Shown here piece by piece: positions 1-10,164 of a stretch of 64,000 nt of DNA. Location: NCBI RefSeq assembly GCF_014287515.2, contig NZ_CP092473.1, forward strand, positions 2,755,001-2,819,000, written 5' to 3'. Each line of letters opens with the position of its first letter. Positions within the stretch are counted from its first letter, which is position 1. The translations under genes were made by a program, and so were the position numbers. This stretch comes from Roseburia rectibacter. Lineage in GTDB: Bacteria; Bacillota; Clostridia; Lachnospirales; Lachnospiraceae. Below the pieces are notes generated by a model. That model was not told where the DNA came from. It made no database searches and saw nothing but the letters and a program-made list of their open reading frames with translations.

Positions 1-1152
1 GCCATTCTGTTTTTCTTTCTCGCGGTTGATCTGTCCCATACCGTACAGCTTTTCTTCCTTATAAGAATGGAATCTGCCTTCATCGATGGCATCGCGGATC
101 TCTTCCATCATTGTATTGTAAAAATACAGATTGTGGAGCACGCAGAGTCTCATACCAAGCATTTCTTTTGCTTTTAACAGGTGGCGCACATATGCCCTGC
201 TGTAACGGCGGCAGGTCGGACAGCCGCAGCCTTCCTCGATCGGGCGCATGTCTTTTTCATATTTCTGATTAAAAAGATTGATCTTTCCCTGATTGGTGTA
301 TACATGACCGTGACGTCCGTTTCTGGTCGGATATACGCAGTCAAAGAAATCAACGCCGCGCTCTACGCCTTCTAAGATATTTGCCGGAGTACCGACGCCC
401 ATCAGATAGGTCGGTTTGTGAAGCGGCAGATAAGGGACTGTCTCGTCTAAAATATGGTACATCTCCTCATGTGTTTCACCGACTGCAAGTCCGCCGACTG
501 CATATCCGTCTAAATCCAGCTCAGCGATACGTTTTGCATGATCGATACGGATATCCGAATAGATAGCGCCCTGATTGATTCCAAATAACATCTGATGACA
601 GTTGACCGTTCCCTCCTCGGAGTTTAGCTGCTGCATTTTTGTTTTACAGCGCTCTAACCATCTGGTTGTACGCGCCACGGAAGCCTCCACATAACTTCTG
701 TCTGCAAGTGCGGGAGCACATTCATCAAACGCCATTGCGATCGTAGAACCAAGGTTCGATTGGATCTGCATGCTCTCTTCCGGTCCCATGAAAATTTTTG
801 CACCGTCAATGTGGGAATGGAAATAAACTCCCTCCTCCTTGATCTTGCGCAGCCCGGCAAGGGAAAATACCTGAAATCCGCCGGAGTCCGTAAGAATCGG
901 ACGGTTCCAGGACATGAATTTGTGAAGTCCGCCAACTTCGCGGATCAGCTTGTCTCCAGTGCGGACGTGCAGGTGGTAGGTGTTTGACAGTTCTACCTGA
1001 CATTTGATCTGCTCTAAGTCCTCAGTGGATACAGCTCCTTTGATGGCAGCAACAGTGCCGACATTCATGAATACCGGGGTTTGTATATCACCGTGGACGG
1101 TGTGAAGGATGCCGCGTTTGGCACGGCCTTCCTGTTTTAGTAGTTCGTACAT
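1..1152 (-). CDS. tgt: Queuine/preQ1 tRNA-guanine transglycosylase, 3' end cut by window edge
   Basis: Cytosolic enzyme that swaps guanine-34 of GUN-anticodon tRNAs for a queuosine precursor. The 384 visible codons read as Tgt nearly to the end: an N-terminal TPVFMNVGT block, DSGGFQVFSL, the catalytic-pocket MAFDECAP, the nucleophile segment FFDCVYPTRNGR, and the zinc site GCGCPTC. No stop codon is reached at base 1. The family is about 370-390 residues, so only a short tail can be missing. The ATG at 1152 follows an AAGGAG-like ribosome site at 1161-1168. The 140 bp before it separate tgt from aroA, which runs in the same direction upstream. Identification is by family motifs and is secure. 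Confidence 0.97.
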   Translation of the reverse strand, partial: MYELLKQEGRAKRGILHTVHGDIQTPVFMNVGTVAAIKGAVSTEDLEQIKCQVELSNTYHLHVRTGDKLIREVGGLHKFMSWNRPILTDSGGFQVFSLAGLRKIKEEGVYFHSHIDGAKIFMGPEESMQIQSNLGSTIAMAFDECAPALADRSYVEASVARTTRWLERCKTKMQQLNSEEGTVNCHQMLFGINQGAIYSDIRIDHAKRIAELDLDGYAVGGLAVGETHEEMYHILDETVPYLPLHKPTYLMGVGTPANILEGVERGVDFFDCVYPTRNGRHGHVYTNQGKINLFNQKYEKDMRPIEEGCGCPTCRRYSRAYVRHLLKAKEMLGMRLCVLHNLYFYNTMMEEIRDAIDEGRFHSYKEEKLYGMGQINREKEKQNG

Positions 1153-1292
1153 TGTTTATAATCTCCTTTTTCCTTGTTGTTTTTATGTATAAAATGGGGG
1201 CGAATTTATTTTTTTGTGGAGTTTCGCTTTGGTTATTTTTACTTGTATGAAAATATCGTCTTGCAGCAGATATTTTCCATATTCTTTGAGCA

Positions 1293-2711
1293 TTATCTGT
1301 TTTTACCAGATAACATATCCAGCAGCTCAAAATAATTCTCAAATGTTTTGCGGCAGCAGGATGGGTTATCTATCACGATTCCATCCACCTTTAAACCTAA
1401 GAGGGCAAATGACATTGCAACACGGTGATCTTCATAAGTGGATATGATTCCCGGTGCCGGAGTACCCGGCTTAATCGTTATGGCATCCGGTTCTTCGGTA
1501 CATATGATCCCGCGCTTTGTCAGTTCCTCTGACATGGCATGAAGGCGGTCACATTCCTGTCCGCGGATATGTCCGATGTGAGTTATATGCACATCGGAGT
1601 TACAAAACGGTGCGATCGCAGCAAGGGTAAGTGCCTGATCTGAAAAGTCATTCATATCTATGTCGATTCCTTTTAATTGTCCTTCCGCTGGTCCGGTCAC
1701 TTCGATTCCATCCGTTTTTTCTGTGACAGTACAGCCCATCTGTGTGAGCACATCTAAAAACTTCATATCTCCCTGGCTGTTATCCGGATGCACATGTTTT
1801 ACAAGTGCCCTGCCGCCTGTGATCGCGGCTGCTGCATAAAAATAACATGCGGCTGAGACATCCGGTTCGATCTGGTAATGCTTTTTCTGATATATGGCTT
1901 TCGGTTCTACACAATAATTTTTTCCGTCATATTTTACTTCCACACCCGCGTCCGCTAACATTTTTCTTGTGATGCGGATATAGGAACCATCTGTTTTCTT
2001 ACTTGTGATGTGGATGTCTAATCCCTGCTGTACCATCGGAGAGATCAGTAGAAGCGCACTTAAAAACTGGGTACTCTTGCTGATATCAAGATCTAAGCGT
2101 AACGGTTTTTGTTCTGCCTGTAACTGATCATTATAAGCATCCTGCTTTGTATCTGCCTGTGACTGGTCTGTATCATGATTCTGCAATACAATATCCTCAT
2201 TCTCTGCAGTCACATGATCTCTGTCTGCTTTTTGATTTCTCCTGCCACAGATCTGTACCGGCAGATGACCTTCTTTTTCCAGATAAGTGATCTTTGCTCC
2301 AACTCCCATAAGCAGAGAAAATAACTCCTCCATCGGTCTCTTTTTCATCTGCTCCGATGCCTCGATCGTATATTCCCCATCTGAAAATCCAAGCATTGCC
2401 GTCAGGAAACGTGCGGCTGTCCCGGCACTTCCGACATTGATCACTGCCTGTTTCTTTGAAATATCCCCGCCACAGCCCAAAACAGTAACCTTTTTTTTCT
2501 GCTCATTGATATCTACCGTAAATCCCAGTGACACCAGACTCTCCAGAAAGTGTCTCGAATCATCGGAAAATAAAACACCGTCTAACTTCACTTCACCATC
2601 CGATAAAGCCGCCATCAAAAGTGCACGGTTCGTCATACTCTTCGATCCCGGCACCTCCACCATCCAGTCGACCGGTTTATCCAGTTTTTTTACCCTGTAT
2701 TGTTTATCCAT
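1293..2711 (-). CDS. aroA: 3-phosphoshikimate 1-carboxyvinyltransferase (EPSP synthase) with a polar insertion
   Basis: Sixth step of the shikimate pathway: joins phosphoenolpyruvate to shikimate-3-phosphate. With the ATG at 2711 the protein is 472 residues. PGSKS falls at 21-25 (about 20 in the family) and GSAGTAARF, KRPMEELF and EDHRVAMSFAL follow in family order. The frame stays open to 2768, but that start would add an atypical 19-residue tail; the 2711 start has an AGGG site 9 nt upstream. The usual length is about 425-430, and the excess is one Gln/Asp-rich block at residues 159-203 just before the substrate-binding SKSTQFLSALL segment. The gene is divergent from aroC, which performs the next reaction, so the two probably share regulation. 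Confidence 0.95.
   Translation of the reverse strand: MDKQYRVKKLDKPVDWMVEVPGSKSMTNRALLMAALSDGEVKLDGVLFSDDSRHFLESLVSLGFTVDINEQKKKVTVLGCGGDISKKQAVINVGSAGTAARFLTAMLGFSDGEYTIEASEQMKKRPMEELFSLLMGVGAKITYLEKEGHLPVQICGRRNQKADRDHVTAENEDIVLQNHDTDQSQADTKQDAYNDQLQAEQKPLRLDLDISKSTQFLSALLLISPMVQQGLDIHITSKKTDGSYIRITRKMLADAGVEVKYDGKNYCVEPKAIYQKKHYQIEPDVSAACYFYAAAAITGGRALVKHVHPDNSQGDMKFLDVLTQMGCTVTEKTDGIEVTGPAEGQLKGIDIDMNDFSDQALTLAAIAPFCNSDVHITHIGHIRGQECDRLHAMSEELTKRGIICTEEPDAITIKPGTPAPGIISTYEDHRVAMSFALLGLKVDGIVIDNPSCCRKTFENYFELLDMLSGKNR
2103..2237 (-). other. Low-complexity Gln/Asp/Asn-rich insertion inside aroA
   Basis: About 45 codons (residues 159-203 of the 472-residue AroA) rich in Q, D, N, A and K with no hydrophobic pattern. 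They interrupt the usual link between the LPVQICG strand and the SKSTQFLSALL helix. The reading frame is kept on both sides and conserved motifs continue after it. It is probably a surface loop, which is an inference from composition and position. Confidence 0.7.
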
Positions 2712-2775
2712 ATATTTCATCCCTGTAATCTGATTTCCTGTCAATAAACGCTTTTCCCATTTTAACATATTCCTG

Positions 2776-2804
2776 TTGTCACGAAAAGAGAAATCTTTTA
2801 TAAT
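2776..2804 (+). promoter_or_regulatory. Sigma-A promoter of aroC
   Basis: TTGTCA at 2776-2781, a 17-bp spacer and a perfect TATAAT at 2799-2804. The start of aroC lies 38 bp downstream. The promoter overlaps the upstream side of aroA, so transcription of the two divergent genes is likely to be linked. Confidence 0.8.
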
Positions 2805-2841
2805 GATAAATACAAATAAACATTTTCAGGAGGAATATTTC

Positions 2842-3948
2842 ATGGCTGGTTCATCATTTGGCACGATTTTTAGGATTACAACATGGGGCGAATCCCACGG
2901 GAAGGGACTCGGCGTTGTGGTAGATGGATGTCCGGCTGGTCTGCCTCTTGATGAAAATGACATCCAGAAGTTTTTAAACCGCAGGAAACCTGGACAGTCA
3001 AAATTCACTACCCCCCGGAAGGAAGATGACGCTGTCGAGATTTTATCCGGTGTGTTCGAGGGAAAAACGACCGGCACACCGATTTCCCTTGTCGTATATA
3101 ATCAGAATCAGAAATCAAAAGATTACAATGAGATCGCATCCTATTACCGTCCGGGGCATGCAGATTATACATTTGACCAGAAATACGGTTTTCGTGATTA
3201 CCGGGGCGGCGGACGTTCCTCCGGCCGTGAAACGATCGGACGCGTTGCAGCCGGTGCGATCGCCGTTAAAATATTAAACCAGCTTGGCATCACATTTTTG
3301 ACCTACACACGTTCCATCGGACCAATCTGTATCGCAGCGCAGAATTTTGATGCCACACAGATCAATGAAAATCCGCTTTATATGCCGGATGCCGATGCCG
3401 CAGAAAATGCAGAAAATTATTTAAATGCCTGCATTGCAGAACAGAATTCCTCCGGCGGTGTTGTGGAATGTATCATTCAGGGTGTTCCTGCCGGAATCGG
3501 TGATCCTGTGTTTGAAAAGTTAAATGCAAATCTCGCAAAAGCAGTCATGTCGATCGGTGCGGTAAAGGGATTTGAAATCGGTGACGGTTTTGATGTTGCA
3601 AAGGCAACCGGAAAAAATAACAACGATGCTTTCCGCATCGCTGCTGATGGGAAAACAGTCAAAACGACCAACCATGCCGGCGGTATTTTAGGTGGAATGA
3701 GTGATGGAAGTGATATTATACTGCGCGCTGCGATCAAACCTACCCCTTCTATCGCTGCTACCCAGCAGACTGTCAATAAAAACGGTGAAGAAATTGATGT
3801 GAGCATCAAAGGACGCCATGATCCGATCATCGTACCGCGCGCCGTGGTCGTTGTGGAGTCCATGGCTGCCATAACATTAGTGGATGCTCTTTTTACAAAT
3901 ATGAGTGCAAAAATGAATAACCTTGAACAGTTTTATAAAAATCTGTAG
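2842..3948 (+). CDS. aroC: Chorismate synthase
   Basis: Last step of the shikimate pathway: anti-1,4-elimination of phosphate from EPSP to give chorismate, using reduced FMN. The 368-residue protein has the N-terminal TWGESHGKGLG signature, the FRDYRGGGRSSGRET block, GGILGGMSDG and RHDPIIVPRAVVVVESM, all expected in this family and in order. The frame is open from 2776, but the ATG at 2842 is preceded by CAGGAGGAAT at the ideal distance and gives the family N-terminus (MAGSSFGTIF). It stands alone on this strand, with a strong palindromic terminator downstream and divergent aroA upstream. Confidence 0.98.
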   Translation: MAGSSFGTIFRITTWGESHGKGLGVVVDGCPAGLPLDENDIQKFLNRRKPGQSKFTTPRKEDDAVEILSGVFEGKTTGTPISLVVYNQNQKSKDYNEIASYYRPGHADYTFDQKYGFRDYRGGGRSSGRETIGRVAAGAIAVKILNQLGITFLTYTRSIGPICIAAQNFDATQINENPLYMPDADAAENAENYLNACIAEQNSSGGVVECIIQGVPAGIGDPVFEKLNANLAKAVMSIGAVKGFEIGDGFDVAKATGKNNNDAFRIAADGKTVKTTNHAGGILGGMSDGSDIILRAAIKPTPSIAATQQTVNKNGEEIDVSIKGRHDPIIVPRAVVVVESMAAITLVDALFTNMSAKMNNLEQFYKNL

Positions 3949-4027
3949 AAGAATTTTAGCGGCACAGACTGTTACATACAATCTTAGGGCTATCAGGAAT
4001 TATATTTTAAATTATTCTGACCATCCA

Positions 4028-4097
4028 AAAAACTGCCGGTTCACACCTATATGTTTCAGAAATTTCAGACACATATCAGTGTGAACCGGCAGTTTTT
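4028..4097. terminator. Bidirectional rho-independent terminator between aroC and the ANTAR gene
   Basis: A perfect 19-bp inverted repeat (4028-4046 against 4079-4097) with an A-run on the left and a T-run on the right, so either strand ends in U. The 32-nt loop contains a further ATATGT/ACATAT pairing that lengthens the stem. It separates the convergent aroC and glnA-ANTAR units. Confidence 0.92.
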
Positions 4098-4127
4098 GCA
4101 GCTGTAATAAAGTACAGCCAATTATTT

Positions 4128-4673
4128 TTATGTAAGTAAACTAAGTATCATCTGGGCAGTCTCTGTCAGTCCCGTCCCGTTATCCATACTTCTCTTTTGC
4201 ATATATCGGTGAGCTTCTTCTTCTGTCAGGTTATTGCGCTCCATCAAAAGTGCTTTTGCTTCATTGATCAGATTTATTTCCTCCTCCGACCGTTCCTTTG
4301 GCTTCTGCCTTGCTTTCTTCCGCCTGCGTGTGACCTTGTATTCCATCATTTCAACGGTCTGGAGCAACTCATTGATTTTAAGCGGCGTCGACAAGCAGAC
4401 TAGATTTTCCACATCACGCTCACCACAGTTTCCCGGTGAAGCCACGAGCAGCATTTCAAACTGAGAGGGGAGATAATCATGTAATTCCGTATACATCATG
4501 TCCACAAAACGATAACCGCACACCATGATCCCGCCTTCTAACTCATTTGCATTCTGCAAAGCCTGGGCACCTGTTGTGCAGATGGCATCCACGTGATGTC
4601 CGTTCTGCATCAGGATCTTTTTGATATTACGCGCGGTATCCTGTTTTGGGAATGCAACGATAATATTTGTCAA
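4128..4673 (-). CDS. ANTAR-domain response-regulator-like protein lacking the phospho-acceptor Asp
   Basis: 181 residues. A receiver-like domain covers about 1-110 and a C-terminal ANTAR RNA-binding domain about 132-178 (INLINEAKALLMERNNLTEEEA, split here as family-typical helices). ANTAR proteins act on nascent RNA as antiterminators (AmiR, NasT and EutV are known examples). The receiver looks inactive: the position of the phosphorylated Asp is Gly-53 in VCGY, and the N-terminal acidic pair is absent (FPKQD). A basic linker (RRRKKARQK) lies between the domains. The start is TTG at 4673, supported by AGGGG 7 nt upstream. It sits 23 bp after glnA on the same strand, so nitrogen control is the likely role. 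Confidence 0.85.
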   Translation of the reverse strand: MTNIIVAFPKQDTARNIKKILMQNGHHVDAICTTGAQALQNANELEGGIMVCGYRFVDMMYTELHDYLPSQFEMLLVASPGNCGERDVENLVCLSTPLKINELLQTVEMMEYKVTRRRKKARQKPKERSEEEINLINEAKALLMERNNLTEEEAHRYMQKRSMDNGTGLTETAQMILSLLT

Positions 4674-4696
4674 ATCTTTTCCCCTTCATTCCTATC

Positions 4697-6028
4697 TCAG
4701 ATTTTATACAGATAATTATTGATTTCCCAATCGGATACCTGTGCACGGTAATCTGCCCATTCCGATTTTTTGGCTTCAATATATTTTTCCGTCGCGTGTC
4801 TGCCCAACACATTCTGTAAATATTCGTCCTTTTCAAATTCTGCAAGTGCCTCTCCAAGGTCAGCCGGAAGTTCTTCGATTCCCAGTTTATTTTTCTGGGA
4901 TAAACGCATCTCAAAAACGTTTTCCGTCACTGCTGCCGGTGGCTCAATCTGATTCCGGATACCATCAAGTCCTGCCTGTAAACATACTGCAAGTGTCAAA
5001 TACGGATTGGCTGCGGAATCCGGGCATCTGAGCTCCACCCTCGTGCCTTCTCCTCTGGTAACCGGAATACGGATCAGCGGGCTGCGGTTTGTCACAGACC
5101 ATGCAATATAGATTGGTGCCTCATACCCAGGTACCAGGCGCTTATAAGAATTGACCAACGGATTTGTGATCGCCGCCATTCCTTTCATGTGCTTCATCAG
5201 TCCACCGATAAACCAGTATGCTTCTTTGCTGAGTCCTAACTCGCCGTCCGGATCGTCAAAAATATTTTTTCCATTCTTGGAAAGAGACATATTCACATGC
5301 ATGCCGGAACCGTTAATGCCAAATTTCGGCTTTGGCATAAAACTTGCAAACATACCATGACGTTTTGCAATCGTTTTGACTGCCAGTTTAAATGTCATAA
5401 TATTATCTGCGGTCTTAACCACCTCATCATAACGGAAATCAATCTCATGCTGTGCCGGTGCCACCTCATGATGGGAAGCCTCGATCTCATATCCCATATC
5501 CTCTAATGTCAATACCATATCACGTCTTGCATTCTCACCAAGATCGATCGGTCCAAGATCAAAATATCCTGCACGCTCTGTGCTTATCGTTGTCGGCTGT
5601 CCATCCTCATCCTGATTGAAAAGGAAAAACTCACATTCCGGTCCGACATCAAAACGATATCCCATCTGCGTTGCATCTTCCACTGCTTTCTTTAATATAT
5701 AACGCGGATCTCCCTCAAAAGGTTTTCTATCCGATGTATAAACATCACAGATGATCCTTGCAACCTTTCCCTGCTGCGGACGCCATGGGAATATTACAAA
5801 AGTGTCAAGATCCGGATACAGATACATATCTGACTCCTCGATCCGGACAAATCCCTCAATGGATGAACCGTCAAACATGCATTCATTATTCAATGCTTTC
5901 TCTAACTGGCTGGATGTGATCGCAACATTTTTTAAAGTTCCAAACATATCCGTAAACTGCAGACGGATAAATTCCACATCCTCTTCCTCTACCATATTAA
6001 ATATATCCTGTTTCGTATATCTGCTCAT
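4697..6028 (-). CDS. glnA: Glutamine synthetase type I (GSI-alpha)
   Basis: ATP-dependent amidation of glutamate to glutamine; cytosolic dodecamer. The 443 residues carry the beta-grasp N-terminus ([18 protein letters not shown]), FDGSSIEGF, the metal-binding GPECEFFLF, the ATP-site [20 protein letters not shown] and the glutamate-binding NRSPLIRIP. The length matches the short GSI-alpha class of Firmicutes, which is controlled by feedback inhibition and protein partners instead of adenylylation. It is followed by the ANTAR gene. With gltBD at 51.5-56.1 kb it completes the GS-GOGAT cycle. The GAGTGA-type ribosome site lies just upstream of the ATG. Confidence 0.97.
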   Translation of the reverse strand: MSRYTKQDIFNMVEEEDVEFIRLQFTDMFGTLKNVAITSSQLEKALNNECMFDGSSIEGFVRIEESDMYLYPDLDTFVIFPWRPQQGKVARIICDVYTSDRKPFEGDPRYILKKAVEDATQMGYRFDVGPECEFFLFNQDEDGQPTTISTERAGYFDLGPIDLGENARRDMVLTLEDMGYEIEASHHEVAPAQHEIDFRYDEVVKTADNIMTFKLAVKTIAKRHGMFASFMPKPKFGINGSGMHVNMSLSKNGKNIFDDPDGELGLSKEAYWFIGGLMKHMKGMAAITNPLVNSYKRLVPGYEAPIYIAWSVTNRSPLIRIPVTRGEGTRVELRCPDSAANPYLTLAVCLQAGLDGIRNQIEPPAAVTENVFEMRLSQKNKLGIEELPADLGEALAEFEKDEYLQNVLGRHATEKYIEAKKSEWADYRAQVSDWEINNYLYKI

Positions 6029-6066
6029 CTAAAAAATCACTCCTATTCTAATTGACATTTTTTCTG

Positions 6067-6072
6067 ATTATA
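6067..6072 (-). promoter_or_regulatory. Extended TATAAT box of glnA
   Basis: A perfect TATAAT on the minus strand 38 bp before the glnA start. The -35 position at the proper spacing (AAAGTC-like) is poor, which suggests an activated promoter. The predicted leader is only about 30 nt, so there is no room for the large paired hairpins that ANTAR proteins use elsewhere. Confidence 0.55.
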
Positions 6073-6127
6073 ATACCTTTTACAGATCAGACTTTTCTAA
6101 AAACTTCTCTGACAAAACCAGCAGTTT

Positions 6128-6904
6128 TCATGCTCTTATATAATGCAGCACTTTCTCATAAGCCATCGGTCCGCCGAATAAATCAAGTGCACTGCCGATA
6201 GTCACATTCAATCTGTCTTTCCCTAATTCTTTTAATTCCCGAAGATCTTCAAAACTGCCGACACCGCCTGCATAAGTAACCGGAATTTTCCCCCACTCGC
6301 CAAGCAGACGAACCAGTTCTTCTTCAATCCCTTTTGCCTTTCCTTCCACATCCACAGCATGAATCAGAAATTCATCACAATAAGAAGAAAGTTCATCCAG
6401 TAATGTGATACTTACTTTTTCATCGGTAAACTTCTGCCAGCGGTCTGTCACTATATAATAGAAATCATCTTTTTTTCTGCAGCTTAGATCAAGTACAAGA
6501 TGTTCCCTGCCCACTGCATCTTTTAACCGCGCTAAATTTTCATAATTGATCTTTCCTTCCCGGAACACATAAGAAGTGACGATCACATGACTTGCCCCGG
6601 CATCTAAAAATTCTTTTGCATTTTCTGCCGTTATGCCACCGCCAATCTGAAGTCCACCCGGATAAGCACCAAGTGCAAGTTCTGCCTGCGCTCTTGTTTC
6701 CTTATAATAGGTACTGCTTGCCGGATTCAATAAGATGATATGTCCGCCTTTTATTCCTTCTTTCTGATACAGTTTTGCAAAATACACTGCATCCTGCTCT
6801 GCCACATAGTTTTCTGTTGCCTGATCTCCGGCATCCTTTAAACTTCCACCAATGATCTGTTTTACTTTCCCATTGTGGATGTCGATACAGGGACGAAACT
6901 CCAT
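6128..6904 (-). CDS. HisA-like ProFAR isomerase (eukaryotic-type branch)
   Basis: 258 residues of TIM-barrel isomerase. It probably converts ProFAR to PRFAR in histidine synthesis. FRPCIDIHNGKVKQIIGG gives the N-terminal catalytic Asp, LQIGGGI and TYAGGVGS are the two phosphate-binding turns, and ILLNPASS lies between. The pattern resembles the HIS6-like family found in eukaryotes and some Clostridia more than classic bacterial HisA. The ATG at 6904 was chosen over the longer frame to 6979 because GGGGGA precedes it. No other his gene is nearby; guaB, in purine synthesis, is divergent from it. AICAR, produced in the next histidine step, links the two pathways. Confidence 0.85.
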   Translation of the reverse strand: MEFRPCIDIHNGKVKQIIGGSLKDAGDQATENYVAEQDAVYFAKLYQKEGIKGGHIILLNPASSTYYKETRAQAELALGAYPGGLQIGGGITAENAKEFLDAGASHVIVTSYVFREGKINYENLARLKDAVGREHLVLDLSCRKKDDFYYIVTDRWQKFTDEKVSITLLDELSSYCDEFLIHAVDVEGKAKGIEEELVRLLGEWGKIPVTYAGGVGSFEDLRELKELGKDRLNVTIGSALDLFGGPMAYEKVLHYIRA

Positions 6905-6989
6905 AATTTTCCCCCTTTTCTCCCAACCTCTGTTTTTATGACAACTGACCGTACCCTTTATGATCCAGCCTTCAGTCATATATTTAGGT

Positions 6990-7034
6990 AAAAAATGGGC
7001 GACGTATGCCTATCGTCTGACCCCGTCGCCTAAA
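6990..7034 (-). terminator. Hairpin with U-tract at the very 5' end of the hisA-like transcript
   Basis: On the minus strand GGCGACG and CGTCGCC (7030-7024 and 7004-6998) can form a 7-bp GC-rich stem around a 19-nt loop, followed closely by six T at 6995-6990. It lies between the predicted start of transcription (about 7031) and the gene at 6904, so it reads as an attenuator. A second complementary pair, TTTAGG and CCTAAA at 7034-7029 and 6988-6983, overlaps the outer stem and could compete with it. Confidence 0.55.
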
Positions 7035-7037
7035 GTC

Positions 7038-7066
7038 ATCTTAACACACCTTGCAGCATTTGTGAA
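7038..7066 (-). promoter_or_regulatory. Probable promoter of the hisA-like gene
   Basis: TTCACA (7066-7061), 17-bp spacer, TAAGAT (7043-7038) on the minus strand. It would start transcription about 127 nt upstream of the gene, immediately before the attenuator-like hairpin. Confidence 0.5.
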
Positions 7067-7151
7067 CCATAATTTCTATAAGGTTTTTTTGCACATTTTA
7101 TTATTATTTCTAATAAATATCCATTTTTTATAAATTCAGGCTTATATCTCA

Positions 7152-7180
7152 TTGACAGAGTATTTTTTTTTTGCTATGAT
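7152..7180 (+). promoter_or_regulatory. Sigma-A promoter of guaB
   Basis: Consensus TTGACA at 7152-7157, a 17-bp T-rich spacer and TATGAT at 7175-7180. The leader is about 50 nt with no evident structure. The rest of the 334-bp space between the hisA-like gene and guaB is AT-rich and shows nothing else. Confidence 0.85.
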
Positions 7181-7217
7181 ACAGAAACTAATATATCTTT
7201 TTCATACAATTCAATAA

Positions 7218-8693
<1,476 letters not shown>

Positions 8694-8730
8694 TCCTCTT
8701 TCCGATATAATATATGGTAACTTTCAATCA

Positions 8731-8774
8731 TTCCGGCGCTATTTATGCTATAGTGCCGGAAAATTTTATATTTT
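8731..8774 (+). terminator. Terminator of guaB
   Basis: TTCCGGCGC (8731-8739) pairs with GTGCCGGAA (8753-8761) with one G-U pair, followed by AATTTTATATTTT. It lies 37 bp after the guaB stop and just before the next gene. Confidence 0.8.
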
Positions 8775-8790
8775 GATGAGGTGAATTTTC

Positions 8791-10071
8791 GTGGACGCAA
8801 GTGCCATATCACAGATTATTTTTCTAATTATTTTATTGATTCTCTCTGCTTTTTTTTCATCCGCAGAGACAGCTCTTACGACCGTAAATAAAATCCGGAT
8901 GCGTACACTCGCAGATGACGGAAACAGACGCGCCGAACGGGTACTTCGTATTACAGACGACTCCCACAAGATGCTCAGTGCGATCTTAATCGGCAACAAT
9001 ATCGTCAATCTCTCTGCCTCTTCACTGGCAACCACGCTTGCAATCAAGCTCTGGGGCAGCGTCGGCGCAGGTATTGCAACCGGTATCCTTACATTTCTGA
9101 TCCTTGTATTTGGTGAGATTTCCCCAAAAACTTTTGCAACACTTTACGCAGATCAGATTTCAATCGCTTATTCCGGTATCATTGATTTTCTTATGAAAAT
9201 ACTGACTCCGGTCATTTTCCTTGTAAACTGGTTTTCCATGGGCTTTTTATTTCTGCTGCATATAGATCCAAAGGCAAACAACAATCAGATGACAGAGGAA
9301 GAACTCCGTACCATCGTGGATGTCAGCAAAGAAAACGGTGTCATCGAATCCGAAGAGCATGAAATGATCAATAACCTGTTTGATTTTGGTGATGCACAGG
9401 CAAAAGAGGTCATGGTTCCAAGACCTGATATGACTTTTGCAAATGTAAATAATACTTACGACGAACTGATCGATATTTTTCAGGAAGACAAATTTACCAG
9501 ACTTCCTGTCTATGAGGATACGACCGATAACGTCATCGGTATCCTGAACATGAAAGATCTTCTCCTCTGCAAGGACAAGGAGCATTTTTCCGTGCGGGAT
9601 ATCATGCGTGAACCTTATTTTACTTTTGAGCATAAAAATACCGCAGAATTATTTATGGAAATGCGTAAATCCTCCATCTCCCTTGCCATCGTCCTTGACG
9701 AGTACGGTGCAACTGCCGGTCTTATCACGCTTGAGGACCTCTTAGAGGAGATTGTGGGTGAGATCCGTGATGAATACGACACCGATGAGGAAGATCCGAT
9801 CCTGCCGCTTAACGACCGTGAATTTATCGTTTCCGGTTCCACAAACCTGCAGGATCTCTGCGATGAGCTAGATCTTAATTTCAGTTCCGAAGATTACGAT
9901 ACGATCGGTGGATATCTGCTCGGTCTCTTAGATCATCTGCCGGAAAAAAATGAGATCATCATCACAGATGACAATGTGCTTCTCCGCGTCGAACAGATGG
10001 ATAAAAACCGGATCGAGAAAGTCTACATAAAAAAACCGGATTTTCCACCGGATGAGACGGAAAAACAATAA
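8791..10071 (+). CDS. CNNM/HlyC-CorC family membrane protein with CBS pair
   Basis: 426 residues. A DUF21/CNNM transmembrane domain (about 1-170, several hydrophobic helices, FSSAETALTTVNKIR near the start) is followed by a cytosolic CBS pair (about 200-320, VPRPDM, RLPVYEDT) and a C-terminal CorC_HlyC domain. Family members are linked to Mg2+ or Co2+ export; the old name haemolysin is misleading. The start is GTG at 8791 with GAGGTG 8 nt upstream. It stands alone between two hairpins. Confidence 0.92.
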   Translation: MDASAISQIIFLIILLILSAFFSSAETALTTVNKIRMRTLADDGNRRAERVLRITDDSHKMLSAILIGNNIVNLSASSLATTLAIKLWGSVGAGIATGILTFLILVFGEISPKTFATLYADQISIAYSGIIDFLMKILTPVIFLVNWFSMGFLFLLHIDPKANNNQMTEEELRTIVDVSKENGVIESEEHEMINNLFDFGDAQAKEVMVPRPDMTFANVNNTYDELIDIFQEDKFTRLPVYEDTTDNVIGILNMKDLLLCKDKEHFSVRDIMREPYFTFEHKNTAELFMEMRKSSISLAIVLDEYGATAGLITLEDLLEEIVGEIRDEYDTDEEDPILPLNDREFIVSGSTNLQDLCDELDLNFSSEDYDTIGGYLLGLLDHLPEKNEIIITDDNVLLRVEQMDKNRIEKVYIKKPDFPPDETEKQ

Positions 10072-10083
10072 TTTCTTACCATA

Positions 10084-10136
10084 AAAAAACCGGTCTTTTC
10101 TTATCAGATTTAACTGATTTGAAAGACCGGTTTTTT
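10084..10136. terminator. Bidirectional terminator
   Basis: AAAAAACCGGTCTTT (10084-10098) and its reverse complement (10122-10136), with an inner ATCAG/CTGAT pairing in the loop. It serves the CNNM gene and the convergent acidic hypothetical gene. Confidence 0.9.
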
Positions 10137-10164
10137 CATTCATAGGAAATTATGTTCTATAATC

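Noticed and set aside
4627..6032. Several 60-96 codon frames on both strands within glnA
   Set aside because: All are shadows of glnA, which is full length and has intact motifs.
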